Assembly (NCBI GenBank): GCA_020746835.1
Contig: JAGPNK010000014.1
Location: 248,001-312,000, forward strand
Direction: 5' to 3'
DNA length: 64,000 nt
DNA from: Stachybotrys elegans
Lineage: Eukaryota > Ascomycota > Sordariomycetes > Hypocreales > Stachybotryaceae
Part shown: positions 35,469-45,047 of the stretch, piece after piece
Numbering within the stretch: position 1 is the stretch's first letter
Layout of the letters: each line of letters starts with the position of its first letter
Notes under the pieces: generated by a model
What the model was told of the DNA's origin: nothing
The model's database searches: none
Seen by the model: only the letters and a program-made list of their open reading frames with translations
Position numbers and translations under genes: made by a program

Positions 35469-36655
35469 ATGAGCAAGACTATCGTGGTACTAGGCAGTGG
35501 CCATGGCGGCATCCACCTCTCCCACTACCTGCTGTCCGTCACAGACCAGTTCCCAGACCTGAAGGTCATCATGGTTTCGCCAACTGAGGATCTCTTCGTA
35601 AGTTTATTGCCCTCAGAACATTCCCCAATCCTGCCGCTAACTAGACTCTGCAGTGGAACCTCGCTTCAGTGCGCGTTGTTGTCCCAGATGTCATCCCCGT
35701 GGAGAGCACCTTCTTCTCGGTCCCCAAGGGCTTCTCCAAGTATCCCGCAAAGAACTTTGAGTTTGTCCTGGGCAAGGCCTCAGCGCTTGACGCAGCTGGC
35801 AACTCGGTCAGCGTCCTCTTGAACAGCGGTGAAAGCAAGACCATCTCGTACGACACCTTGATCATCGCTACTGGCTCCAGAGCCAGGGAGGATCTGCCGT
35901 GGAAGAGTCTTGAGACGTCCGAGAAGACGCGAGAGGCCATCTCGGCTCTCAGAACCCAAATTGCTGCCGCCAATTCCATTGTCGTTGCTGGCGCCGGCCC
36001 GACTGGCGTCGAGGTTGCCGGCGAGCTGGGAGCCAAGTATGGGAAGAGCAAGGCCATCACCATCATCAGCCCCGGCAAGCTTCCCCTGGAGGGTCTCACC
36101 GACTCTACCCGCTCTACCGCGCTCAAGGAGCTGCAGAAGCTGGGTGTCACGGTCAAGAACAACACCAAGGTCACCGGCGTGACGGAGAGCGACGGCAAGA
36201 AGGTCCTCGAGCTCACGGGCAGCGACAACACCAAGACGACTATCGAGGCGGACGTTTTCCTCCCTACTTATGGTGTGATCTTCAACACGGAGTTTGCGCC
36301 CGACTCGTGGAAGGATGGCAGCAACAGGCTCAAGGTGAACTCCACCCTGCGCCAGCCTGACTTCCCCAACATCTTCATCGTGGGAGATGCCAGCGACGCC
36401 CAGGCCCCGCTGGCCAGCAAGCTCTTGGATCAATTGACGTACTTGAAGAAGCAGCTGGTGCCATACCTCAAGGGCGAGACAGTCGCCGACTATGTCAAGA
36501 ACGACGGCATCGGCATTGCCATCGCCATCGGCCCCAAGCGAGGAACGGGCCAGGCCGGCAACTGGAGGCTGTTCAACCTGCTCGTCTGGTGGCTCAAGAG
36601 CCGAACACTCGGCCTGGACGGGGCCGGGAAAGCAGTCGAGGGACTCAACCTGTAG
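35469..36655 (+). CDS. AIF/AMID-like FAD-dependent pyridine nucleotide oxidoreductase
   Basis: Exon 1 (35469-35597) and exon 2 (35654-36655) give 376 residues. The FAD dinucleotide fold GSGHGGIHL opens the protein, the NAD(P)H fold AGAGPTGVEVAGEL lies in the middle, the ATG-type motif TLIIATGSRA precedes it, and the second FAD contact NIFIVGDASD is near residue 300. This is the Pyr_redox_2 arrangement of the AMID/FSP1 group, NAD(P)H:quinone-type oxidoreductases associated with mitochondria or lipid droplets. There is no clear mitochondrial presequence. The gene converges on the Zn2Cys6 regulator, with only 55 bases between stop codons. It may be general redox metabolism or a tailoring oxidoreductase; the sequence does not separate these. 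Confidence 0.88.
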
Positions 36656-36710
36656 GCCACAGCAATCTTGGGTGTATTGAGGACATTGTGCTATTCCACA
36701 GCAGACTAGT

Positions 36711-37922
36711 TTATACCATGACGTGTTGTTCGGCTATCATTCTATTAGGCCACTCCAGCCATGCCTCCCAGTATGATCCTAGGTGACGCGTGATGAGATG
36801 GATGAGGCGTGCTCCCAGGTCTCCGACGAACCAGTACCTAGAAGTATAGTGAAGCATCACTGCATAATGTGCCAGCACAACAAGCGCCTCTTGTCGCCGC
36901 TGGCGGAGACACTCTACGTATTCGGACGGGACCCCTATCATCCACTCCTGCACGGCAGCCATCCAGTGGCTGCTGGGGGTGGAAGATGGGCTGAGGGAAG
37001 AAAAATAGGGTCGCAGGATCAGAGTCGCCTGCCGATTCGCGACGATCATAGGAGCACTTAGGCTGCTGTCGTCTATGCGCCGAAGCAGCTCATCGAAGTC
37101 ATCGTGCGACGACTCATCACTGCCTCGTAGGGCACCGCCTCCAGTGCAAGCCTCGGCAGCCTGCCCCCATAGTCGCGCCTGTAGCAAGGGCCAAGCAGAG
37201 TTTGCGATGATGCCGATGCCGCGATGCAGCCCTATGCAGTGGATCAAGCCCTCGAGCACCGTGCCGAGATCGTCGTGCACAGCGCTGGACACGTCAAACA
37301 GAGCCTGCTGGCCAACAAGAGACGAGAAGATGAACATGGGCATGCAATTCTCGGCCGAGACCTGGGGCTTCAGACGGTTGAGGGCCTCGAGGGCCCTCGT
37401 CTGCAGACGAGTGGCCTCTGTAGCGTAGAGGAAGCGGGTTTCGGGCGCCTGGGTGCTCTTGTGGGCCGCAGAGAGAGCCAGGAGCTCGTCCATCAGGTAC
37501 GGGACCTTGAAGGCCTCGGCGGTGAGCATGGGCAGCGTGGCCTGCAGGCCTGGGTGGACGGAGCCCATGCTCTCGATAAGCTCATGTTCGAAATAGTGCA
37601 GCAGGTTCAGATGCAGAAGCCCGTAACGCTCCTCGAGAGCGAGATGGCGTGGGGCGGCGCCAGCGCCAGCGTGGTTGGGAGACGGGTCGGGCGCGGCAAC
37701 GGGCAGGGGTTGGAAGGCGGCCGACGACGTCGAGTTGGACGTGGACGTGGACGAGGGCGAGGCGGGCAGCGTGGGAATGTCAGCCAAGTAGGAGCACTGG
37801 CGCCGCGACCTGGAGCAGCGGGCGCATACAGGGCGCGACTCGTCGCACTTGACGCGGCGGAGCTTGCACTCCTTGCAGCCAAGGCGCGACTTGGTATGCG
37901 GTCTGTCCATGGCGAGCGGCAT
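36711..37922 (-). CDS. Zn2Cys6 fungal-type transcription factor
   Basis: One exon gives about 403 residues from the ATG at 37922 (a second ATG follows four codons later). Upstream the frame stays open but has no ATG. The DNA-binding binuclear zinc cluster has all six cysteines, spaced CKECKLRRVKCDESRPVCARC, near the N-terminus, followed by a basic linker and a Ser/Pro-rich stretch, then a helical region (HYFEHELIESMGS, LLALSAAHKS) of the kind seen in sterol-regulator-like Zn2Cys6 proteins. Such proteins bind CGG half-sites and often control neighbouring metabolic genes. It lies between the FAD oxidoreductase and an SDR and is about 10 kb from the cyclase and 11 kb from the PKS pair; which genes it controls is unknown. 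Confidence 0.88.
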   Translation of the reverse strand: MPLAMDRPHTKSRLGCKECKLRRVKCDESRPVCARCSRSRRQCSYLADIPTLPASPSSTSTSNSTSSAAFQPLPVAAPDPSPNHAGAGAAPRHLALEERYGLLHLNLLHYFEHELIESMGSVHPGLQATLPMLTAEAFKVPYLMDELLALSAAHKSTQAPETRFLYATEATRLQTRALEALNRLKPQVSAENCMPMFIFSSLVGQQALFDVSSAVHDDLGTVLEGLIHCIGLHRGIGIIANSAWPLLQARLWGQAAEACTGGGALRGSDESSHDDFDELLRRIDDSSLSAPMIVANRQATLILRPYFSSLSPSSTPSSHWMAAVQEWMIGVPSEYVECLRQRRQEALVVLAHYAVMLHYTSRYWFVGDLGARLIHLITRHLGSYWEAWLEWPNRMIAEQHVMV

Positions 37923-38254
37923 ATGTCTCGGGTGCTGTTGCGCGTGTGCAGCCAGAGGGCTCGGATTTCGATTTCGCGTCGGCCGTGTAATGGCTGACGT
38001 TTTGGTGGCGGCCACGGAAGCCAATCAGGAAACGTTGTATGCGAAATGTCTCCCAGGGGAATTCGTTCCGAGGAGGAGGGGTATCCGTAATATGTACATA
38101 AAAGAACAACCCCCCCCCCTTGGGATCGCCAAGTTCAGGGGCCATTTCACCTCGCTGCATGCATAATTACTTAACGTTGCTGGCGGGCTCGGCAATTGAT
38201 GGAAGCACGACAGTCCAGAATTGTAGCATTCATCTATATTTTCTATATTTACCC

Positions 38255-39371
38255 CTAGACCCAGTTATTCTCATCGCCGTGGTGGGACAGGACCATGCCG
38301 CTCTGCTCCATTGTCAACCCCTCGATTACCTTGAGCTGCATCCTCACGGATTCCTCTGGGGACATCATGCCCTTGACATCCGGATTGGCCTTTTGCATCA
38401 TCTTGAGAGCAACGTCTAGGATTTCTGGAGACGTAAGCAGTCCTCGAGCTGCGGACAGGTAGTGTTAGCCTCTGCCGCCGTGACGTGACGTGACGTGACC
38501 TACTCAAGTCGGTGGCGACCCAGCCGGGGCTCAGCGATAGAGTCTTGATGCCTTCCACCTCGAGTTCTGCGGCATACTTGGCCATGACGAGCATCATGCC
38601 AGCCTTGCTCATGCCGTATCCTACCGTCGCCGTGACGCCGACCTGGCGCGTGAAGCCCATATCGCCCGAACCCGACGTGATGTAGATGATCTTCTTGTGC
38701 TCACCCTTGCGGATCAGGGGGAGGAAGTGGTTGATGCAGTACATGGTCCCGAGGACATTTACACCGACCTGCAAGTCACCATGTTTAGACAACATCACCA
38801 TCACCATCTGCTGGCTTCATGGCTTACCGATGCCCCAATCTCCTCCTGCAGCTCAGCTTCCTTGCCGAGGCTGGCGCGGGACACGAGTCAGCACCCTAGT
38901 GATTGTACCGTACTGTATGGTATGTAAAGATTCGTCCCACTCACAAGGTAGACGTGGGGTAAAACTTGGACGGGAGGCCAGGGTGGCAGGCATTGTTGAT
39001 GAGGACATCGAGCTTCCCCCCGGTTAGCTCGCCGACCTTGCTGGCAGCCCTGCCTACGCTTTCATGATGCGCAATATCGGCCATGACAATGTGGACGTTG
39101 GCCCTCGACGCGGCAAGCCCGGCCAATTCTGCATTAGGCGGGCTCCGAACCAGGGCAAACACCACGTTCTGGCTCTCGTCGGACTGGTGCAACTGGTCGT
39201 CAGCCGCATCTCTTGCTTCGACAGACTGTCGGGGTTGGCCAAACGCACCAGCTGCTTCACGAATTCGAGCTGGTGCACACACGATTAGCAATGAGCCAGC
39301 TGGGGCAAGAATAAGATCTAGATGCTTACACCTATGCCCCTGGAGGCTCCTGTAACGACCCACGAAGGCAT
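38255..39371 (-). CDS. Short-chain dehydrogenase, ketoreductase (sniffer/norsolorinate-reductase-like)
   Basis: Six exons on the minus strand, 39330-39371, 39249-39269, 38945-39192, 38828-38870, 38504-38768 and 38255-38448, give 270 residues with every junction in frame. The cofactor motif TGASRGIGLEFV is assembled across the first intron, VLINNA follows near residue 90, and the catalytic Tyr-Lys pair is in GYGMSKAGMM. The C-terminal SPEESVRMQLKVIEGL is typical of the fungal ketoreductase branch that includes norsolorinic acid ketoreductase. These NADPH enzymes reduce ketones and are frequent in secondary-metabolite clusters. Exon 2 is only 21 bases, so automatic annotation is likely to miss it; a competing reading without the intron 39193-39248 also stays open but destroys family spacing. 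It is divergent from the acyltransferase gene. Confidence 0.87.
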
Positions 39372-39647
39372 CTCGGCCGAATTTCTTTGATGTTTATTTT
39401 TCTTTTTATCAGCAAGGCCGTGGTGATGATTTCTGTCGAGCGAGAAACAGAATCCAGCTGTCCCTACACCAGCCCACACCACCCAACGTATTTATATAAG
39501 ATCGTCAAGGCATTCTGCCGGCTGCAAGGAAAGACGAACCGAGCCGCAATGGGCTGCATGTACATGCCAAGAAAGAGTCCCCGCGCTAGACTGTGAAGAT
39601 AAAAGGGGCCCATGGCATGACTTTGTCATGGATAGATCCGCCCTACC

Positions 39648-41026
39648 ATGACAGCCGCACCCACATATCCCATCATGATAACCACGCCGGAAAAAGCAGT
39701 GGCCCTCGACACGCTAACCGTGGTTCTTGGCTTGTTTGGAGTTCAGATACTGCTGCCTGCCGTGTTGATCGTCGCCACCCCCAAGCGCTCCATCCTGCGC
39801 TTCCTCGCCATACCATGCCTGGGTTACGCCGCATACCAAGTCTTTGAACTTGCGCCCGCCCTATCCAAGAACCTGTTCCACGTCAGCTTTCTCTCCTGCG
39901 TAGGGCTCTTAATCACCGCTCACTGCATAAACCTGCTTCTCATCCTCAATGGCGGACTCACCTGGAGTGACATGGTGCGCAACCGAGCCGGCGCCGCCTC
40001 TGCAGACTTCTTCTCCAAGGTCATTAGCGCAGCTCGGCTAGTCGTCAGTCTTCGCGGTGTGAACACGGCCTGGGAGACCAAGAACCTCCCGCAACACCCC
40101 GGCTCACTCGGAAAGCAAACCGGACGAGCAAGCTTTCTGCTTCGGCAAGCGGCCACTCTACTATGGCAATACCTCTTCCTCGACCTCCTCCTCGAGAGCG
40201 CGCGCCATGAACCCCCTGAGAATATGGCAAAGTACTTTGGCCAAGGAATGGAGTTTGAGTACTTTAGCCTGTCGAGGGAGAAGTGGGTGCACCGCGTCTT
40301 CGCAACCTTCTTCACCTGGTTTGCCGTCGGTCGCGTTCTCCTAGACTCTTCGTGGCGCGCCTCGTCCCTCATATTTGTAGGGCTGGGGATCGATCGGCCC
40401 GAGAACTGGAGGCCTCTGTTTGGAAGCGTGTGGGAGGCATACACTCTGCGCAACTTTTGGGGGTAAGTGGAAGGTCAAGCAGATCCGCTTGCACATCTTG
40501 TCTAACGGGAATGAACAGGAAATACTGGCATCAACTCTTGCGATGGCCCTTTACGTCAAACACCAATTTCCTCCTTCGCCAGGTGCTGCATTTCCCGCGC
40601 CCGACCGCGTTGGAGCGTTACACCAACAATTTCTTGGTCTTTCTTCTCTCCGGGCTGCTGCATGCGAAGGCAGCGCGGCTCTTTGGTCTCTCCATGGTCG
40701 AATCTGGAGCAATTCAGTTCTTCACGTCGTTTGCTCTTGGATACATCATTGAGGATATTGTGCAAGCTATCTACCAGAAAATCACTCGCAAGTCGGACAA
40801 GGACAAGACGGCCGTTTGGGAGAAGCTGGCCGGGTTCACCTGGGTCCTGTTCTGGCTTTCCATCACCTACCCGTGGTACCTATATCCATCGCAGAGAGCG
40901 CTCAATGGAACGCCCGCCTGGACTCTTCCGTATCACATAGCGGATAAGTTGGGATCCGAGGGTATGCTGGGACTCTTGGTTGGGTATGGTGTACTTGTGA
41001 CATACGTATTCAAGACTTCGCTGTAG
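39648..41026 (+). CDS. MBOAT / wax-synthase-like membrane acyltransferase
   Basis: Exon 1 (39648-40462) and exon 2 (40519-41026) give 440 residues. At least six hydrophobic helices are visible. The family core RNFWGKYWHQLLRWPF spans the splice junction around residue 270, and the conserved His is in FLLSGLLHAK at about residue 320. This is the wax synthase-like domain found in fungal O-acetyltransferases of terpenoid and meroterpenoid pathways (trichothecene- and austinol-type enzymes) as well as in uncharacterised relatives. The expected reaction is transfer of acetyl or another acyl group from CoA to a hydroxyl of a lipophilic acceptor, in the ER membrane. Its nearest biosynthetic neighbours are the SDR at 38255 and the cyclase at 45048, so an O-acylated triterpenoid is a fair guess, not shown by sequence. 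Confidence 0.87.
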
Positions 41027-41774
41027 AGATGACCGCAATGGCAAACATATTTTGGTCGCTGTATGTGCATGGTATTATGTTTTCCAATACAATCCTCTGC
41101 ACCCGGCAGTGGAAGTATGTGGGCGAATTATTGTGACAGAAATTTAGCTAGTGCTTGCCATTTGCCAGGATAAAGAGCCAGCAAAGTGGTGCGGAATTCT
41201 GTTACAATTATCTATTACCAAAAGTGCTCATCAAGGTCAGCGCAAAATAACCAGATGGACAACTGGATCAAGACGAGGGAGTTGTAGAATGCCGTATGCC
41301 GCAGAGAAGTATGATCAGCTACTGGACCCGAATCTCTAACTAAAAGCTATTTCTTTAACCAGAAAGCAATTTAGTTCACTCTCACAAAATGCTTTCTATT
41401 CTTCGCGATACCAACCCGCCTCCTAAGGTTACAAGAGTCACAGATTGGGCGGTGACGCGACCCAGGAACAGACTTCTCTACTACCGACTGACCTGATACG
41501 TTACGACTCAGCCTAAGTTCGGAACTGACTTTCCTTCATGGGAGCTAATAGCAATAGAATTAGAAAGTCTCCTTAGATAATATTTTCATCCTTGCGTATA
41601 CGATGGTTATGGCACTAGGCACCACCTCTACTGTTTATTTGCTCTCTACTGCTTACACCCTACACTGCACACTCTTTTCCTCATCATACGATGGTTATAG
41701 AGTATTTTACAAAGCCACTGACCTCTATCTCATTGGGTTATGGAATCAGGATCTATATAGAGAGTATCTGTCTG
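41027..41774. other. AT-rich intergenic region with repeat remnant
   Basis: This gene-free stretch separates the acyltransferase gene from the HET gene and contains family 2 repeat copy 2 at 41611-41690. Its AT-rich, frame-broken look suggests decayed repeat sequence. Confidence 0.5.
41611..41690 (+). repeat. Dispersed repeat family 2, copy 2
   Basis: Matches 12873-12952 in the same orientation over about 80 bases, sharing GGCACTAGGCACCA, TTATTTGCTCT, TACTGCTT and TCATCATA. The identity of the element is unknown. Confidence 0.65.
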
Positions 41775-43772
41775 TCAAATAAGCGTCATTTCTACTACAT
41801 CTGTTCCTTGGACACGCACGAGTTTATTCTCATGGATGTAGAGTCCAAGCTGCGAGATATCACCCCCATCACTGGCAACACAATGACCAACCCGCCGATA
41901 CACTACTGGCTCTGTACAAAGCACTGGCTCCAAGAGAAGACAAGACACTTCTGCTAAGCCCTCATGTCGTCCCATTGAGCCAGCCAAATTCCCATGGTAG
42001 GTTATCTGCAAGGGCAATAAAAAGATACCCTGCAGCTTCCCCAACATGATACTCGAAGAATCGGGGTACAAGGTGCAGCGCATCAACAGGTGAGGCTTTG
42101 TCAACGAGATCAAGCTTCCTGTGAGACGAAGGCACAACTTACCCTGGTTTTTTGGCACTATGGCAGAGATCGACACGAGGAATTCATAATCAGCTACCGC
42201 AAAGCGCGGGCGGATAGGTCCGTCTAGAGACGCCCATGACCAGGATGGCGCCCGGTACTTGGAGGATACTCTGGTGCGAGGTTGGTCCACCCACCAGTCC
42301 AATAGATGCAAGAGATTCGACCGCCAGAGGCCGGAAAGGTACTCGTCTCCAGTAGCCTCTCGAAAGAGATCTGCAATGCCGGCGAACGCTTGCAGCCGAT
42401 CATCCGGGAACGTCAGAGCACAGTTTGAGTACTCGCGGACGAGGCTGTTCCATAAACGTAACGCAGGTATGGTCATAGCCTGATTTCTTGTTGGAGTGTT
42501 CACGCGGGACATGTCCCAGAGCGGCTCTAGACTCTTGGTCGATTGAGACTGAGGCATACCCTCCGGAAATCCTTCACATTTGACATCCGAGAGACACTCC
42601 CAAAACATCTGAAATTGCCCAAAGTATATGACTCGAGTCGACAGGAATCGCTCCTGGAAGACCCATCCCCTGCCGTGAAGAGGGCCGCTGAGGATCTGCC
42701 GGTCCCGGTAAGTCATGTCGACAATACGGTGCGTTTCACTGCGTACAGCCCCAGACGGCGCAGCGACTAGCCCGGGTGCCACGGAAGCCTTGTCTCTTGT
42801 CCGGAAGAGACCACCGTGCGGATCGTCAGACGCGGATGCGGCCAAGTTACACATGGCGTTGCTGTAGATCTTTCGCATCTGGGGAATCTCGTAATCTTTA
42901 TCCTCGCTCGCGTCTTGCACGATACAGAGGGCATCGATCCACAAATATCGGATGGATAGCCGACGGGTCACGTCTATAGCGTCTTGAAACGTCTGAGGGA
43001 GGTCCAGGATCCGCTGCTGCCCTAGACGAAAATCTTGGAGAGTCGAGCGAAGAAGCTTCACGGATTGGTTGGGCCCCCATCGATAACTCAGCGTGACATA
43101 TGGTGCAGAGTCGGAAAGGTCTTGTGATACAACAATGAGTCTCCAGCAGGCGTCCCCATTGCTACCAATGTATAGCAATCGGCTTGGTAACCAGCCCTCC
43201 CTGAGTTGCCGAGCTTGTCTGTTGCAAAGTGTATGACTGCTGCAACAGGACCGATACCAATGCTCTACCATGTTCAAGCTGGCAGGGGAGGACATGTCGA
43301 CGTCGAGCTGAAGAGGAGGGAAGAAGCGCTCGCTTTTCGGCTCTGGTATACGGTTAGAGAAGGAAGTCATTGGCTTGCCCACTGATTCGGTCCTGGATGC
43401 CGCGACTCATCCATGAGGGGCAGCATACTTACCCCCAGTTGGAAACAGTCGGAATTTGGTTTCTATCCGGGCGTCTTCCCCCAGGAATATCACCACGAGT
43501 TGTAAGTTCAGGTCGCCTTTGGCTCGCAGTAGGTACATTGTTCTGGCGGATCCTTTGCTAGGTGACTTAGCCACCACTTGTTGGCCACGATTTCTCACAT
43601 TCTGGTCAACGAGGCGGCACACATAACATTCTTGTTTGATGGCGCATGCCAGCGAATGGAGCGTTGGATGGTGAGGTTCATAGTTGTAAACGGCCTGTGG
43701 CGTTGCAAGTGAGGCTCTCTCCGTATACAATGCCTTGTGGCAAGCGCCACAAAGCTCGCTGAGTTTCGGCAT
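41775..43772 (-). CDS. HET-domain (heterokaryon incompatibility) protein
   Basis: Exon 1 (43433-43772) and exon 2 (41775-43381) give 648 residues. The N-terminal part has paired cysteines (CGACHKAL, ECYVCRLV). The HET domain begins at about residue 208 with YVTLSYRWG and continues through LPQTFQDAIDVTRRLSIRYLWIDALCIVQD and MRKIYSNAMCNLAAS. Downstream are RGWVFQERFLS and the PSWSWASLDGPI motif usual in these proteins. HET proteins trigger cell death on contact between unlike strains and occur in large, variable families; many have no known partner. The HET region looks complete. A short possible intron in the C-terminal third was considered but would be under 30 bases, so the read-through frame was kept. 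It is placed between two candidate biosynthetic genes and beside repeats, in accessory-type surroundings. Confidence 0.88.
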
Positions 43773-44246
43773 TGGCTCGTGTTGTGATTTTCAGGTGGTT
43801 TTGATCGGTAGTGCTGCTATCTTCCCCCAGGCATGCGAACCAATTCAGCCCAAGGCAACCGTTTCCCACGTGCATGGCTCGTCGGGCAGTAATAAAAACC
43901 TAATATATTATACACCTGCGACAGGGCATTGCCACAGCCACAAGCTTTTCTCAATCGAATTTTCTAACCAACTGTCGTCTATTGATTTGACATTGTCTTT
44001 ATCGTCAGAGGGGGCCTCCTCGAAGTCACTGGTCTGTATCCCATCGGGGCACACGAACGGGAAATCCCACATACATTATACTCCTATTCTCCATCACCAG
44101 TCCAACACCACATTCTGTACGAAACAAAAAGATAGCTCGAAGGCTAGAAGTGCGTCTTTCATGGGCGCCTACCTCAGAAGATATAATATTGACATATTTG
44201 CAGCGGAGCTCGACCGATTTCTTCACCCCCCTTCGGCGCGGCCACA
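43773..44246. other. Short intergenic region carrying repeat copy E
   Basis: The region upstream of the HET gene contains the best-preserved family 1 repeat copy (43951-44074). Apart from that nothing is recognised. Confidence 0.5.
43951..44074 (-). repeat. Dispersed repeat family 1, copy E (coding-like)
   Basis: This is the best-preserved copy, about 124 bases. On the minus strand it is open for about 50 codons, encoding WDFPFVCPDGIQTSDF followed by an acidic segment ending DSWLENSIEK. The other copies share the DNA but have stops or indels in this frame, so this copy is closest to a coding ancestor. I cannot name the protein family. Confidence 0.85.
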
Positions 44247-44531
44247 ATGTGCACATTCGTACATGCGAAAACGCACTACAAAGTCTGTGGGCATTATGCG
44301 CGGGCACCTTTCGGTGGTTCCAAAATCCCTTGCGAAGGCATCAGGCTACCGACGCAGGATGAAATGCACGCCGCAGGGCGATATATTCCGTGCCCCAACG
44401 GAGAAAAGCACGAGGACAGCGATGTCATGACCACGTCGGAAGAGAACAAACCATGTCCATCCTGTGAGCATTTGTATATGCAAACAAGAAATAGCTGGAT
44501 TCTTCGGACAACGAATAATACAAAGCAGTAG
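44247..44531 (+). CDS. Small Cys-rich hypothetical protein
   Basis: A 94-codon frame starts with ATG and encodes MCTFVHAKTHYKVCGHY, then further Cys at CEG, CPNG and CPSC. This Cys/His pattern near the N-terminus resembles small zinc-binding-like proteins common in filamentous fungi, but no named family is assigned. There is no signal peptide. It sits between the HET gene and the cyclase gene, next to repeat copy E. Spacing, start codon and composition favour a real gene; the small size makes this uncertain. Confidence 0.45.
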   Translation: MCTFVHAKTHYKVCGHYARAPFGGSKIPCEGIRLPTQDEMHAAGRYIPCPNGEKHEDSDVMTTSEENKPCPSCEHLYMQTRNSWILRTTNNTKQ

Positions 44532-45047
44532 AACGCTACTTATTCTTAAAAGCAACTGTAAATCATTGTAGCATGTGCATGTCTGCCTGTGCGGGTTAGA
44601 TCCTGTCCTGCAACTAGGGAGGAGACACCAACGCCCCTTCGACCTCTAAGCACAAGCCCCTAACAACATGTTCGAGAACGTCTAGGGCTACATCTATAAC
44701 GGCTAGTAAAGAACACTCTGGTTCAAAGACTTGAGCAAAATGAATAATCGCCAATGAGAGAGCGCAAGAGCACCACGGCCGGCCTCATGGCCACCAAGGT
44801 CATTGTTAACAACGACCCCCCACGGAACTCGCACGTAATAAACTAGTTGCAGGCAAGACAGTGAAGCTATTCAGAAAGGTCAGTGGCCACAACATCACGG
44901 CTTTCAAGGAAAGAAGCACAGTCCTTGTAGCCCCTAGCACTGCCTCCAACGCTGTTAGCGTTGGCTTCTATATCTTATCGCTTTCTTTTTGCATCAAGAA
45001 AAACTATCCACTCTACACGAAAGATAGTTGGCTCATATCCAATTCTC
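44532..45047. other. Intergenic region downstream of the cyclase gene
   Basis: No supported gene. Sequence around 44750-44920 opens short frames on the plus strand without recognisable motifs. Confidence 0.5.

Noticed and set aside
42100..42140. Possible intron in the C-terminal part of the HET gene
   Set aside because: The implied intron would be only about 26 bases, below the practical minimum, and the read-through keeps a plausible HET C-terminus.
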